Assembly (NCBI GenBank): GCA_016235345.1
Contig: JACRLG010000022.1
Span: forward strand, 1-64,000
From: Deltaproteobacteria bacterium
GTDB taxonomy: Bacteria > Desulfobacterota > Desulfobacteria > Desulfobacterales > Desulfatibacillaceae
Direction of reading: 5' to 3'
DNA: 64,000 nucleotides
Shown here in pieces: positions 36,823-45,139 of this stretch (position 1 is its first letter; every line of letters starts with the position of its first letter). Position numbers and translations under genes: made by a program. The notes below the pieces were generated by a model. The model did no database searches, was not told where the DNA came from, and saw nothing but the letters and a program-made list of their open reading frames with translations.

Positions 36823-37596
36823 TCACGGGTTTGCCTTGGCGCGTTTTCTTAAGATGAAAAAAAGAACCACGGCGGCAATGACCGCGCCCGCCGCAACGGT
36901 CTGGGAGGGCGAAAGGACGCCCAAAAAATACGAGCCCCGTTCGTCGCCCCGTAAGAACTCTATGAAAAACCGCATGGTGGCGTACAGAAAAAGGTAGGAG
37001 GAAAAAAGCATCCCGTCGAACCTTGTCCTCTTGCGCAGGAAAAAATAAAGGAAAGCGAAAAGAATGAGCAGTCCCGCCGCCTCATAAAGCTGGGTGGGAT
37101 GAAGGGGGTTTCCGTAAGGGGCGAGCCCGCCGTTATTGGGAAAGGTGACGGCCCAGGGAAGGTCGCACACCTTGCCGTAACAGCACCCGGCGGAAAAGCA
37201 GCCCAGCCGCCCGAAAAAATGCCCAAGGGGAACCCCCAGCGCGAAGAGGTCCGCAGTCTTCCACACGGGCATCCGGTGACGCCGCACAAACCAGAAGTAA
37301 ACCAGGGCCGCGCCCAGGAATCCCCCGTAAAAGACCAGGCCGCCGCGCCACACCCGGAAAATTTCAACAAGGTCGCCCGAAAAAAATTCCCAGTTGAAGG
37401 CCACGAAAAAAAGCCTGGCCGAGATTATCCCGGCGATCAGGCAGTAAAAGCACAGGTCCAGAACCTTTTCCGGGTCCAGGCCCTTTCTTGCTGCCTCCTT
37501 GAACGCCACGGCCATTCCCGCAAGGCAGCCCACTGCCAGGAGAAATCCGTAGGTGTGCAGGGTAAGGGGGCCTATCTTCAAAAGCACCGGGTACAC
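36823..37596 (-). CDS. lgt: Prolipoprotein diacylglyceryl transferase
   Basis: Integral inner-membrane enzyme that adds diacylglycerol to the lipobox Cys; 257 residues. Multiple membrane helices are visible. The signatures RGGLVFYGGFLGA (about residues 83-95) and GRLGCFSAGCCYG (about 128-140) are the Lgt hallmarks; the second has three Cys in place of the commoner GRLGNFINGE. It starts with GTG, sharing one base with the lspA stop. Adjacent lspA performs the next step of the same pathway, and the window encodes several lipoproteins. Confidence 0.95.
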   Translation of the reverse strand: MYPVLLKIGPLTLHTYGFLLAVGCLAGMAVAFKEAARKGLDPEKVLDLCFYCLIAGIISARLFFVAFNWEFFSGDLVEIFRVWRGGLVFYGGFLGAALVYFWFVRRHRMPVWKTADLFALGVPLGHFFGRLGCFSAGCCYGKVCDLPWAVTFPNNGGLAPYGNPLHPTQLYEAAGLLILFAFLYFFLRKRTRFDGMLFSSYLFLYATMRFFIEFLRGDERGSYFLGVLSPSQTVAAGAVIAAVVLFFILRKRAKANP

Positions 37597-38090
37597 TAGA
37601 AGGGCTCCTTCTTGAAAAGGACGTGGATGACCAGGATGGTCACCCCCACGGTGACGCAGGAATCAGCCACGTTGAACGACGGAAACTGCCAGCGTCCATG
37701 ATAGAACAGCAAAAAGTCGTCCACGTAGCCGAACCGGAAGCGGTCGATGAGGTTTCCCACGGCCCCGGAAAAAATGAGGATGAGGGCCCCCGCAAAAAAC
37801 CGGCTTTCAAGGGGGGTCTTGTAATACATGTAAAGCACCATGCCCGCAGCAACCAGGGTCAGCACCATAAAGAGGGCTATCCGCACCGTGGGGCCGTGGC
37901 TGGCGAAGACCCCGAAGGCCCCGCCCGGATTGTGGGCGTGGGTGAGGCTGAAAAAACCCGGAATCACCGGGATTTCCTCATAAAGGGGTATGGCCTTCTG
38001 AACCCACCACTTGGTGAGCTGGTCCAAGGCCGCCATGGGAATGCTGACTGCCAAAAGCCTTGCGAATTTCTTCCTGGTGTCGGATGTCAT
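37596..38090 (-). CDS. lspA: Lipoprotein signal peptidase (signal peptidase II)
   Basis: Aspartyl membrane protease that cleaves lipoprotein signal peptides after Lgt action. 164 residues from the ATG at 38090, which overlaps the ileS stop as ATGA. Conserved boxes: DQLTKWWVQ, LTHAHNPGGAFG, GAVGNLIDRFRFGYVDDF (first catalytic Asp) and FNVADSCVTVG (second catalytic Asp). Four membrane helices are visible. The coupling of ileS, lspA and lgt by overlaps suggests one transcript. Confidence 0.96.
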   Translation of the reverse strand: MTSDTRKKFARLLAVSIPMAALDQLTKWWVQKAIPLYEEIPVIPGFFSLTHAHNPGGAFGVFASHGPTVRIALFMVLTLVAAGMVLYMYYKTPLESRFFAGALILIFSGAVGNLIDRFRFGYVDDFLLFYHGRWQFPSFNVADSCVTVGVTILVIHVLFKKEPF

Positions 38091-40870
38091 CAGATGCGCC
38101 CGATCACCGCTTTTTGGCACCTTTCGCAAAGGCCGTCGCTGTCAAGGACCGGCTCGCGCACCCAGCACCTTGCGCATTTTTCGCCTGATGCTGCGGCAAC
38201 CTTGAGGGAAAGGCCCTCCATGCCCGTGGAGACAGCGCCTTCCGGGGCCTGGCCCTCGATCAGTTCGACCTTGGAGATGATGAAGACCCCGCGAAGCTCA
38301 TCCGTAAATTCCGCAAGCCCCTTGTAAACGTCGCCTTCGGCGTAGAGCACAACCGCCGCGTCCAGGCTGTGGCCCACCTCCTTGGCGTTTCTGGCGTCCT
38401 CTATAACCTTGGTTACCTCAGCCCTGACCTTGCGCACGAACTCCCACTTTTTGGCCAGATCCTCGTTCACGAAGCCTTCCTCTATTTCGGGGAAAAGAGC
38501 CGCGTGGACGGTGCCCGGAGTGCCCTTGGCCTTGGGCATGGCCTTCCAGACTTCTTCGGTGGTGAAGGCCAGCACCGGGGCCAGAAGACGGGCCGTTGCG
38601 GACAAAATCGTGTAAAGGGCCGTCTGGGCGCTGCGGCGCTCCAGCGAATCGGGCGGCGACACGTAGAGCCGGTCCTTTAAGATGTCGAGATAGAACGCGG
38701 ACATGTCAACGCCGCAGAAGTTGTGCATGGCGTGATAGACCATGTGGAACTCGTATGACTCGTAGGCGGCCCTGGCCTTTCTGATCTGGCCCGAAAGAAG
38801 GTGAAGGGCGTAGCGGTCCATGGAGAGCATATTTTCCACCGGCACCGCGTCTTTTTCGGGGTCGAAATCAAAGAGGTTCCCAAGAAGGAAGCGCCAGGTG
38901 TTCCTTATCCTCCGGTAGGCGTCCACAAGCTGTTTTAAGATGTTGTCGGATATCCTGATGTCGTCGCGGTAGTCGGTGGCCGAGACCCAGAGCCGAAGGA
39001 TTTCAGCGCCGTATTTGTCGATCACCTGCTTGGGCGCTATGACGTTCCCCAGGGACTTGCTCATCTTGCGGCCCTTCTCGTCCACCACGAAGCCGTGGGT
39101 GAGGACCGCGTCGTAGGGGGCCTTGCCCCTGGTGCCCACCGCCGTCAGAAGGCTTGAGTGGAACCATCCCCGGTGCTGGTCGCTTCCCTCAAGGTACAGG
39201 TCGGCGGGCCATTTCAGATAGGGACGCTGCTCCAGCACAGCCGCGTGGCTCACGCCGGAGTCGAACCAGACATCCAGGATGTCCTTTTCCTTGTTGAAGG
39301 ATTCGCTCCCGCACTTTTGGCACTTGGTTCCGGGGGGTGTGAAGCGCGTGGCGTCGCCTTCAAACCAGACATCCGCCCCTTCTTTTTCCACGATGGCCGC
39401 CACAAACTCGGAAAGCTCGCGGCTTGCCAGAAGCTCGCCGCAGTCCGCGCAATAAAGGGCCACTATGGGCACGCCCCAGTAACGCTGGCGGGAAACGCAC
39501 CAGTCGGGCCGGTTTTCTATCATGCCGTAGATGCGCTCGCGGCCCCAGTGGGGTATCCAGCGAACCCGGTCGATTTCGGAAAGCGCCGTCTTCCGGAGGC
39601 CGGTCTTCTCCATGCTGATGAACCACTGGGGCGTGGCCCGGAAGATGACGGGCTTTTTGCAGCGCCAGCAGTGCGGATATGAATGGGCGAAGGAGGAGCC
39701 CTTGATGAGCATTCCGGCTTCTTCGAGTTTCGCCACGATCTCCGGGTTGGCCTCGAAAACGCCCTTGCCCGCGAAGAACTCCACCTCGTCCGTGAACCTG
39801 CCCCTGCTGTCAACCGGGGAATAGGTGTCTATTCCGTAAACCGAGCCTACCACGTAGTCCTCCTGGCCGTGGCCGGGGGCGGTGTGGACGCAGCCGGTTC
39901 CGGCTTCCAGGGTGACGTGGCGGCCAAGGATCAGAAGGGAGTCCCGGTCGTAGAGCGGGTGCCGGGCGCGCTTTTTTTCCAGCACCTTTGCCGAAAAATC
40001 AGCAAGAACCGTATAACCCTCGCGGCCCCAGTCCTTCATGCAGGTTTCAACCAGTTCCTTGGCAAGTATCAGCACCTCGCCGTCGGTTTCAACCGCCGAA
40101 TAGACGAAATCCGGGTGAAAGGAGATGGCGAGGTTGGCGGGGATGGTCCAGGGGGTGGTGGTCCAGATGGCCACGGAAACCTTTTTTCCCGCAAGGGCCG
40201 GGATGTCGCCCGAAACGTCGTCAACAAGCGGAAAGCGCACGTAGATGGAGGGGCTTTTTTCGTCCTCGTACTCTATTTCGGCCTCGGCAAGGGCGGTCTG
40301 GCAGGAGTTGCACCAGTGGATGGGTTTCTTGCCCCGGAAAAGCCCGCCGTTTTCCGCGAACTTGCCGCATTCCCTTATGATTACGGCCTGATACGGGTAG
40401 GCCATTGTGAGGTACGGGTCGTCCCAGTTGCCGCAGACCCCCAGACGCCTGAACTCGGCCTTCTGGATTTCTATGAAGCCTTCCGCGTACTTGCGGCACT
40501 GCCGCCTTATGTCCACGATGGACATGTCGCGCTTTTTGGCTCCTAGCTCCTTGTCCACGTTGTGTTCGATTGGGAGCCCGTGGCAGTCCCAGCCCGGCAC
40601 GTAAACGGCGTCGAAGCCCGCCATCTGGCGGCTGCGCACGATCATGTCCTTTAAAATCTTGTTGAGGGCGGTTCCGATGTGGATGTGGCCGTTGGCGTAG
40701 GGAGGGCCGTCGTGCAGCACGAACAGGGGCCGACCCTTTGAACTGCTGCGCAGAGTGCCGTAAAGGTCCGTCTTTTCCCAGTCTTCCAGGAATCCGGGTT
40801 CCTTTTTGGCCAGGTCCGCCTTCATGGCAAAGGCCGTATCGGGAAGGTTCAAGGTCTTTTTGAAATCCAT
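38090..40870 (-). CDS. ileS: Isoleucyl-tRNA synthetase
   Basis: Charges tRNA-Ile and edits valine. 926 residues from the ATG at 40870 (TGGAGG upstream); the frame is open a further 150 bp but unlike the family. HIGH region [10 protein letters not shown] (near residue 58), editing domain with [17 protein letters not shown] motif KMSKSLGNV (near 600), anticodon-binding helices, and a C-terminal zinc finger CARCW ... CERC. First gene of the ileS-lspA-lgt-holA unit. No leader regulator was detected. Confidence 0.97.
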   Translation of the reverse strand: MDFKKTLNLPDTAFAMKADLAKKEPGFLEDWEKTDLYGTLRSSSKGRPLFVLHDGPPYANGHIHIGTALNKILKDMIVRSRQMAGFDAVYVPGWDCHGLPIEHNVDKELGAKKRDMSIVDIRRQCRKYAEGFIEIQKAEFRRLGVCGNWDDPYLTMAYPYQAVIIRECGKFAENGGLFRGKKPIHWCNSCQTALAEAEIEYEDEKSPSIYVRFPLVDDVSGDIPALAGKKVSVAIWTTTPWTIPANLAISFHPDFVYSAVETDGEVLILAKELVETCMKDWGREGYTVLADFSAKVLEKKRARHPLYDRDSLLILGRHVTLEAGTGCVHTAPGHGQEDYVVGSVYGIDTYSPVDSRGRFTDEVEFFAGKGVFEANPEIVAKLEEAGMLIKGSSFAHSYPHCWRCKKPVIFRATPQWFISMEKTGLRKTALSEIDRVRWIPHWGRERIYGMIENRPDWCVSRQRYWGVPIVALYCADCGELLASRELSEFVAAIVEKEGADVWFEGDATRFTPPGTKCQKCGSESFNKEKDILDVWFDSGVSHAAVLEQRPYLKWPADLYLEGSDQHRGWFHSSLLTAVGTRGKAPYDAVLTHGFVVDEKGRKMSKSLGNVIAPKQVIDKYGAEILRLWVSATDYRDDIRISDNILKQLVDAYRRIRNTWRFLLGNLFDFDPEKDAVPVENMLSMDRYALHLLSGQIRKARAAYESYEFHMVYHAMHNFCGVDMSAFYLDILKDRLYVSPPDSLERRSAQTALYTILSATARLLAPVLAFTTEEVWKAMPKAKGTPGTVHAALFPEIEEGFVNEDLAKKWEFVRKVRAEVTKVIEDARNAKEVGHSLDAAVVLYAEGDVYKGLAEFTDELRGVFIISKVELIEGQAPEGAVSTGMEGLSLKVAAASGEKCARCWVREPVLDSDGLCERCQKAVIGRI

Positions 40871-40997
40871 CAGCCGCCTCCAGGGTATTTGATGACCGGT
40901 CCGCACAGGGGCCGGTAATAATCGGGTGAACGCCATTATAATGGTTCGGAAAGCTCCGCAGGGCCGCTTGAGATGCCTCAAGTCCGCGTAAACTCTC

Positions 40998-41027
40998 TTT
41001 TTATGCCACCTGCCGGACACATGTCAA
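40998..41027 (-). promoter_or_regulatory. Putative promoter of ileS operon
   Basis: Minus strand: -35 TTGACA (41022-41027), 17-18-nt spacer, -10 ATAAAA/TAAAAA (40998-41004), about 130 bp upstream of ileS. Nearby at 41085-41094 is a run of ten G. Confidence 0.5.
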
Positions 41028-41142
41028 GCACGACGAAAGAGCCTGCCCGGCGAGGGCGTCGGGAACAAGGCCGCCGCGTTCGGCGGGGGGGGGGCCACCG
41101 GCTGATCCTTGTCCTCCATCCCTTCCCGATGAAGTTCTTTCG

Positions 41143-41171
41143 TTGACAATCGGAATACTTTCATATATTCG
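41143..41171 (+). promoter_or_regulatory. Putative promoter of the PilZ gene
   Basis: Plus strand: -35 TTGACA (41143-41148) and an AT-rich -10 region (TATATT at 41164-41169 or TATTCG at 41166-41171). Spacing is 15 or 17, so the exact -10 is uncertain. Confidence 0.35.
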
Positions 41172-41266
41172 ATGAAATACCTGTCCATTACAACCGCGTC
41201 TTCACCACGGAGGCATGGGGCTTCCGGGCCGGGGACGCTGCGGTAAGTCATTTCCGAGGGTTTTGT

Positions 41267-41623
41267 ATGACGCTGGAACGAAGACGCCATTGCCGGGTGG
41301 ACGCCATAAATCTTCTCAATTTCTCCTGCTTCGATGCGGCTGACCGCATGGTGGAGCAGGGAATGGGACGGACCTTGAACGTCTCCGAGTCCGGCATCCT
41401 TTTGGAGACCGCCGTGCCCATGGACCTTGATGCCGTGGTCTACGTCACCGTGGCCTTTGACGACGAGCTTGTGGACGTGAAGGGCCGGGTGGTCCGGTGC
41501 AAGGAGAGCGCCGATAAAGCCTATGAAATGGGCATAACCTTCATAGACATAGATGAAAAGCGCCTGCATTTCATCAAGGAATACATAAAAATGTTCCTGG
41601 CGACCTGCGATACTCCCGACTGA
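41267..41623 (+). CDS. PilZ-domain protein (c-di-GMP receptor type)
   Basis: 118 residues consisting of a single PilZ domain. The first c-di-GMP motif RRRHCRV lies at residues 4-10 (RxxxR) and the second appears as NVSESGILLE (consensus D/NxSxxG) near 38-47. Both key Arg and the Ser/Gly are present, so binding of c-di-GMP is plausible. No partner domain is present. A strong terminator follows, and the gene appears monocistronic. Confidence 0.88.
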   Translation: MTLERRRHCRVDAINLLNFSCFDAADRMVEQGMGRTLNVSESGILLETAVPMDLDAVVYVTVAFDDELVDVKGRVVRCKESADKAYEMGITFIDIDEKRLHFIKEYIKMFLATCDTPD

Positions 41624-41649
41624 CGCCAAGCCCTATAGATATGTTTCAC

Positions 41650-41692
41650 AAGGCCGACCCCCGCATGGATGGGGGGTCGGCCTTGTTTTTTA
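41650..41692 (+). terminator. Rho-independent terminator after the PilZ gene
   Basis: AAGGCCGACCCCC, 8-base loop, GGGGGGTCGGCCTT, then GTTTTTT. Confidence 0.92.
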
Positions 41693-41730
41693 TGGTGCAG
41701 TGCTTATGATTTCTGACGGGCCTTGTTTAA

Positions 41731-41852
41731 CAGCCTGTCTAAAAACGCGAACTGAGGCGTTGTGCTTCAAAGCCAATTCCGTCACGTACATTAAGTACGC
41801 TTACTCATTGGCTTTTCGCACGCCTTGCATTTCATCGTTTTTATCCAGGCTT
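41731..41852. repeat. Dispersed hairpin element, copy 6
   Basis: Outer arms GCCTGTCTAAAAACG and CGTTTTTATCCAGGC. Inner stem AAAGCCAAT/ATTGGCTTT around the core CACGTACATTAAGTACGC. This is the clearest uninterrupted copy. Confidence 0.85.
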
Positions 41853-41944
41853 TAAATCCAGCCTTTTTCAGCAGGCTCATAAAGGTCATCCGAACCGGGC
41901 GAAAACCGCCTGTTCGGCCAATTTCAGCAAAGCAAGGAACGACA

Positions 41945-43684
41945 ATGGACCAGCATGAAAACATGCCCCGGCCCGAGGAAGTGGAAAAGGAAATTTCCGA
42001 GTACCTTTCCAAAAGGTTCGGGGACAAGGTGAAAATCGTGGCCGCAACCGCCCTGGCCGAGGAAGACGGCGAACGCCGGGACAAGGTCGGCCCCTCCAAA
42101 AAAAAGCCCTTCAATTTCAGCATCAAGCCCGAAGAACTCACCGGCTACCTCAACCGCTACATAGTGCGCCAGGACAGGGCCAAGGCCGTACTGTCCACAA
42201 AGATCTGCACCCACTACAACCGTGTGGCCCGCGCCTCCGAAGGCTCTTTCGCCAACTCACCCGCCGTGGGCGGCGTCAAGAACAACGTGCTCCTTTTGGG
42301 TCCCACCGGTGTCGGCAAGACCTACATGATAAGGCTCATCGCCAAAAAACTGGGGGTTCCCTTCGTGAAGGGCGACGCCACCAAGTTTTCGGAAACCGGC
42401 TACGTGGGCGGCGACGTGGAAGATCTGGTGCGCGACCTGGTGCGCGAGTCGGACGACGACCTTGACCGCGCCCAGTACGGCATCATCTACATCGACGAGA
42501 TTGATAAGATCGCTTCGCCCGGAAACGTGATAGGGCTTGACGTTTCCCGCACCGGGGTCCAGCGGGCGCTTTTGAAGCCGATGGAAGAGACCGAGGTTGA
42601 GCTCAAAGTCCCCCACGACCCCATCTCCATGATGCGGGAAATGGAGCGCATGAGGCGCGAGGGCGACAAGGCCCCCCGCACAGTAAGCACCCGGAACATC
42701 CTTTTCATCATGAGCGGCGCTTTCACCGAGCTTTCCCAGATCATCAAAAAGCGCGTGGAAACCCAAGGCATAGGCTTTTCAGCCGCCATGCGCAAAAACG
42801 GCGACGATTCGGGCTATCTGGCCCAGGTGCGGAGCCAGGACCTTGTGGCCTACGGGTTCGAGAGCGAGTTCATAGGCAGGATTCCCATAGTGGCCACCCT
42901 GTCGGCCCTGTCGGCGGATGATCTCTTCGACATCCTCAAAAACCCCAACAACCCCATAATACTAAGCAAAAAGCTCGACTTCGCAGCCTACGGAATAAGC
43001 CTCAAGTTCACCGACTGCGCCCTTAAGCGCATCGCCGAAAACGCCGCAACGGAAAACACGGGCGCGCGCGGCCTCGTGAGCGCGGTGGAAAAGGCCCTCC
43101 TGGTCTTCGAGCACAGGCTTCCGTCAACTGAAATCAAGTCCTTCGTGGTGACCGGCGAGGTGGTGGACGACCCGGACGGGGCGCTTTCAAGGCTTCTGGC
43201 CGACCCGTCCGATCCCTGTTTTCAGGCGGCCTTTGACCGGGCCGCCCAAACCGAGCGCGAGTGGCTGGCCTCCCGGTTCCGCTCGCTTCAGGCGGACCTT
43301 GGGGAAAAGTACGCGGTGAAACTCACCCCGGAGCGGGCGCTGATCGCCGCCGACCTCTACGCCAAATCCCCGGGCGACCTGGAAAGCATCGCCGCCGACC
43401 TCAAAAGGCGTCTGGACCGGGTCAAAACGCTCGAAATCCGCTTTCTGAAGGATCACGACCTGGATATCGCCTTTGATGACGACGCCGCAAACATCCTGGT
43501 TCCGGGCCTCGATACCGAAAACGACCTGGACGCCTGCTACAGGCACTTGACGGCAGGCCTGGAATATGGCCTAAAACTGGTGAAGGAAAAAACCGGGGCC
43601 GGAAAGTTCCTCATCACCCCAAAGGCCCTGAACGAACCGGAAGGCTTTATCAAAGACCTTCTGGCCAGTAAGACGCCCGTCTAA
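41945..43684 (+). CDS. ClpX-like AAA+ ATPase lacking the zinc-binding domain, with extended C-terminus
   Basis: 579 residues from the ATG at 41945 (AAGGA upstream). Walker A is GPTGVGKT (near residue 120), Walker B IIYIDEIDKI, and sensor region EFIGRIPIVATLSAL, all close to ClpX. A GIGFSA segment corresponds to the IGF loop with which ClpX docks on ClpP. The N-terminal Cys4 zinc domain that defines ClpX is missing and replaced by about 50 charged residues. About 170 extra residues follow the ClpX-like core. It may be an alternative unfoldase for ClpP or an independent remodeller. Confidence 0.85.
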   Translation: MDQHENMPRPEEVEKEISEYLSKRFGDKVKIVAATALAEEDGERRDKVGPSKKKPFNFSIKPEELTGYLNRYIVRQDRAKAVLSTKICTHYNRVARASEGSFANSPAVGGVKNNVLLLGPTGVGKTYMIRLIAKKLGVPFVKGDATKFSETGYVGGDVEDLVRDLVRESDDDLDRAQYGIIYIDEIDKIASPGNVIGLDVSRTGVQRALLKPMEETEVELKVPHDPISMMREMERMRREGDKAPRTVSTRNILFIMSGAFTELSQIIKKRVETQGIGFSAAMRKNGDDSGYLAQVRSQDLVAYGFESEFIGRIPIVATLSALSADDLFDILKNPNNPIILSKKLDFAAYGISLKFTDCALKRIAENAATENTGARGLVSAVEKALLVFEHRLPSTEIKSFVVTGEVVDDPDGALSRLLADPSDPCFQAAFDRAAQTEREWLASRFRSLQADLGEKYAVKLTPERALIAADLYAKSPGDLESIAADLKRRLDRVKTLEIRFLKDHDLDIAFDDDAANILVPGLDTENDLDACYRHLTAGLEYGLKLVKEKTGAGKFLITPKALNEPEGFIKDLLASKTPV

Positions 43685-43792
43685 AAACGCGAACTGCTGT
43701 GTCAGGCTTCACGGCGCGGTCCGCCACGTACGAAAAGTACGCTTGCTCCCGCGCCGTTCGCCTTCCTTGCATTTCATCGTTTTTATCCAGGC
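43675..43792. repeat. Dispersed hairpin element, copy 7, overlapping a stop codon
   Basis: Outer arms GTCTAAAAACG and CGTTTTTATCCAGGC. Inner stem CGGCGCGG/CCGCGCCG around CACGTACGAAAAGTACGC. The TAA of the ClpX-like gene (43682-43684) lies inside the conserved end sequence. Confidence 0.85.
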
Positions 43793-43893
43793 TTGATTTT
43801 AATAAATAGAACCCATTTCAAACATATTTTTGAGATGGATTCTAATAAACCGGATTGGCGGCTTAATCCAACACGCGGAATCGACGGAAACCA

Positions 43894-45078
43894 ATGATAG
43901 GAATATCCAAACTCTACTGCGGCGGCGTGGAGCCCTCGGACGCCCTTCGCTACGGCAGGCATTCGGGCAGGCTTCCCTCGCACCTTCTCCAGTTCTCCGA
44001 AGACAAGAAACCCGTGGTGGTGTGGAACATGAGTCGGCGGTGCAATCTTAAATGCGTGCACTGCTACGCCCACGCAACCGCCCAGGCCGGGCCGGAGGAG
44101 CTTACCACGGCGGAGGGCAAGGCCCTCATCGACGACCTTGCCGCCTACGGAAGCCCGGTCATGCTCTTTTCCGGCGGTGAGCCGGTGATGCGGGAAGACC
44201 TGGTGGAGCTTGCCGACCACGCCGTAAAGCGCGGCATGAGGGCCGTAATCTCCACCAACGGGACCTTGATCGACAAGGCGAAGGCCAAGGCCTTAAAGGA
44301 CGTGGGCCTTTCCTACGTGGGCGTGAGCCTGGACGGCATGCGCGAGGTCCACGACAGGTTCCGGGGCGTAAAGGGCGCTTTCGACGAGGCTTTAACCGGC
44401 ATCGACAACTGCCGAGAGGCGGGCATCAAGGTGGGGCTAAGGTTCACCGTCAACAAGCGCAACGCCTCGGAAGTCCCGGCTGTCTTCGATCTATTAGAGG
44501 AGCGCGACATACCGCGCATCTGCTTCTATCACCTGGTCTACGCGGGCCGGGGCACCAAACTCATGGAAGAGGACCTCGACCACGCCGAAACCCGCGCGGT
44601 TGTGGACCTCATCATGGACCGGGCGCGCGATCTCTCCGACCGGGGCAGGCCCAAGGAGGTCCTAACCGTCGATAATCACGCGGACGGGCCCTACGTCTAC
44701 CTGCGGCTTCTGAAGGAGGACCCGGACCGGGCGGCCCAGGTGCTGGAGCTGTTAAAAATGAACGAGGGAAACAGCACAGGCCGGGGCATCGGCTGCGTTA
44801 GCTGGGACGGAAGCGTCCACGCCGACCAGTTCTTCCGCCATGTCACATTCGGAAACGTGCGCCAGCGCCCATTTTCCGTCATCTGGGAGGACCTCTCCCA
44901 CCCCATTCTCGCCAAGTTGAAGGACAAGCGCCCCCACGTCAAGGGCCGTTGCGCCGCCTGCCGCTGGTTGGACATCTGCGGCGGCAACTTCCGCGTCCGC
45001 GCCGAGGCCGCCACCGGCGACCTCTGGGCCCCCGACCCGGCGTGCTATTTAACGGATGATGAGATCAGACCTGCATAA
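43894..45078 (+). CDS. ahbC: Radical SAM enzyme of siroheme-dependent heme synthesis, AhbC type (12,18-didecarboxysiroheme deacetylase)
   Basis: 394 residues. The radical-SAM cluster motif is CNLKCVHC (Cys-x3-Cys-x2-Cys, near residues 51-58), followed by FSGGEPV. The C-terminal region holds a SPASM-like site (CAACRWLDICGG) and ends AEAATGDLWAPDPACYLTDDEI. The start IGISKLYCGGVEPSDALRYGR and WNMSRRCNLKCVHCYA fit the AhbC/NirJ group used by sulfate reducers and archaea to turn siroheme into heme. AhbD is a close relative; the N-terminus argues for AhbC. Other pathway genes are not in the window. Confidence 0.78.
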   Translation: MIGISKLYCGGVEPSDALRYGRHSGRLPSHLLQFSEDKKPVVVWNMSRRCNLKCVHCYAHATAQAGPEELTTAEGKALIDDLAAYGSPVMLFSGGEPVMREDLVELADHAVKRGMRAVISTNGTLIDKAKAKALKDVGLSYVGVSLDGMREVHDRFRGVKGAFDEALTGIDNCREAGIKVGLRFTVNKRNASEVPAVFDLLEERDIPRICFYHLVYAGRGTKLMEEDLDHAETRAVVDLIMDRARDLSDRGRPKEVLTVDNHADGPYVYLRLLKEDPDRAAQVLELLKMNEGNSTGRGIGCVSWDGSVHADQFFRHVTFGNVRQRPFSVIWEDLSHPILAKLKDKRPHVKGRCAACRWLDICGGNFRVRAEAATGDLWAPDPACYLTDDEIRPA

Positions 45079-45085
45079 AAGCACA

Positions 45086-45109
45086 ATGGCCGCGTGAAAA
45101 CGCGGCCAT
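45086..45109 (+). terminator. Hairpin after ahbC
   Basis: ATGGCCGCGT, GAAA tetraloop, ACGCGGCCAT. Very stable, but followed by GATTTAAAC rather than a clear T-run. Confidence 0.6.
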
Positions 45110-45139
45110 GATTTAAACTATCCCGAAACATATTAATAT

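Noticed and set aside
31578-42141. Small frames sharing a KCK-x-CEKPMS peptide at 31578-31775 and 41791-42141
   Set aside because: The shared peptide only reflects the conserved sequence of the hairpin repeats; the frames differ in length and lack ribosome-binding sites.
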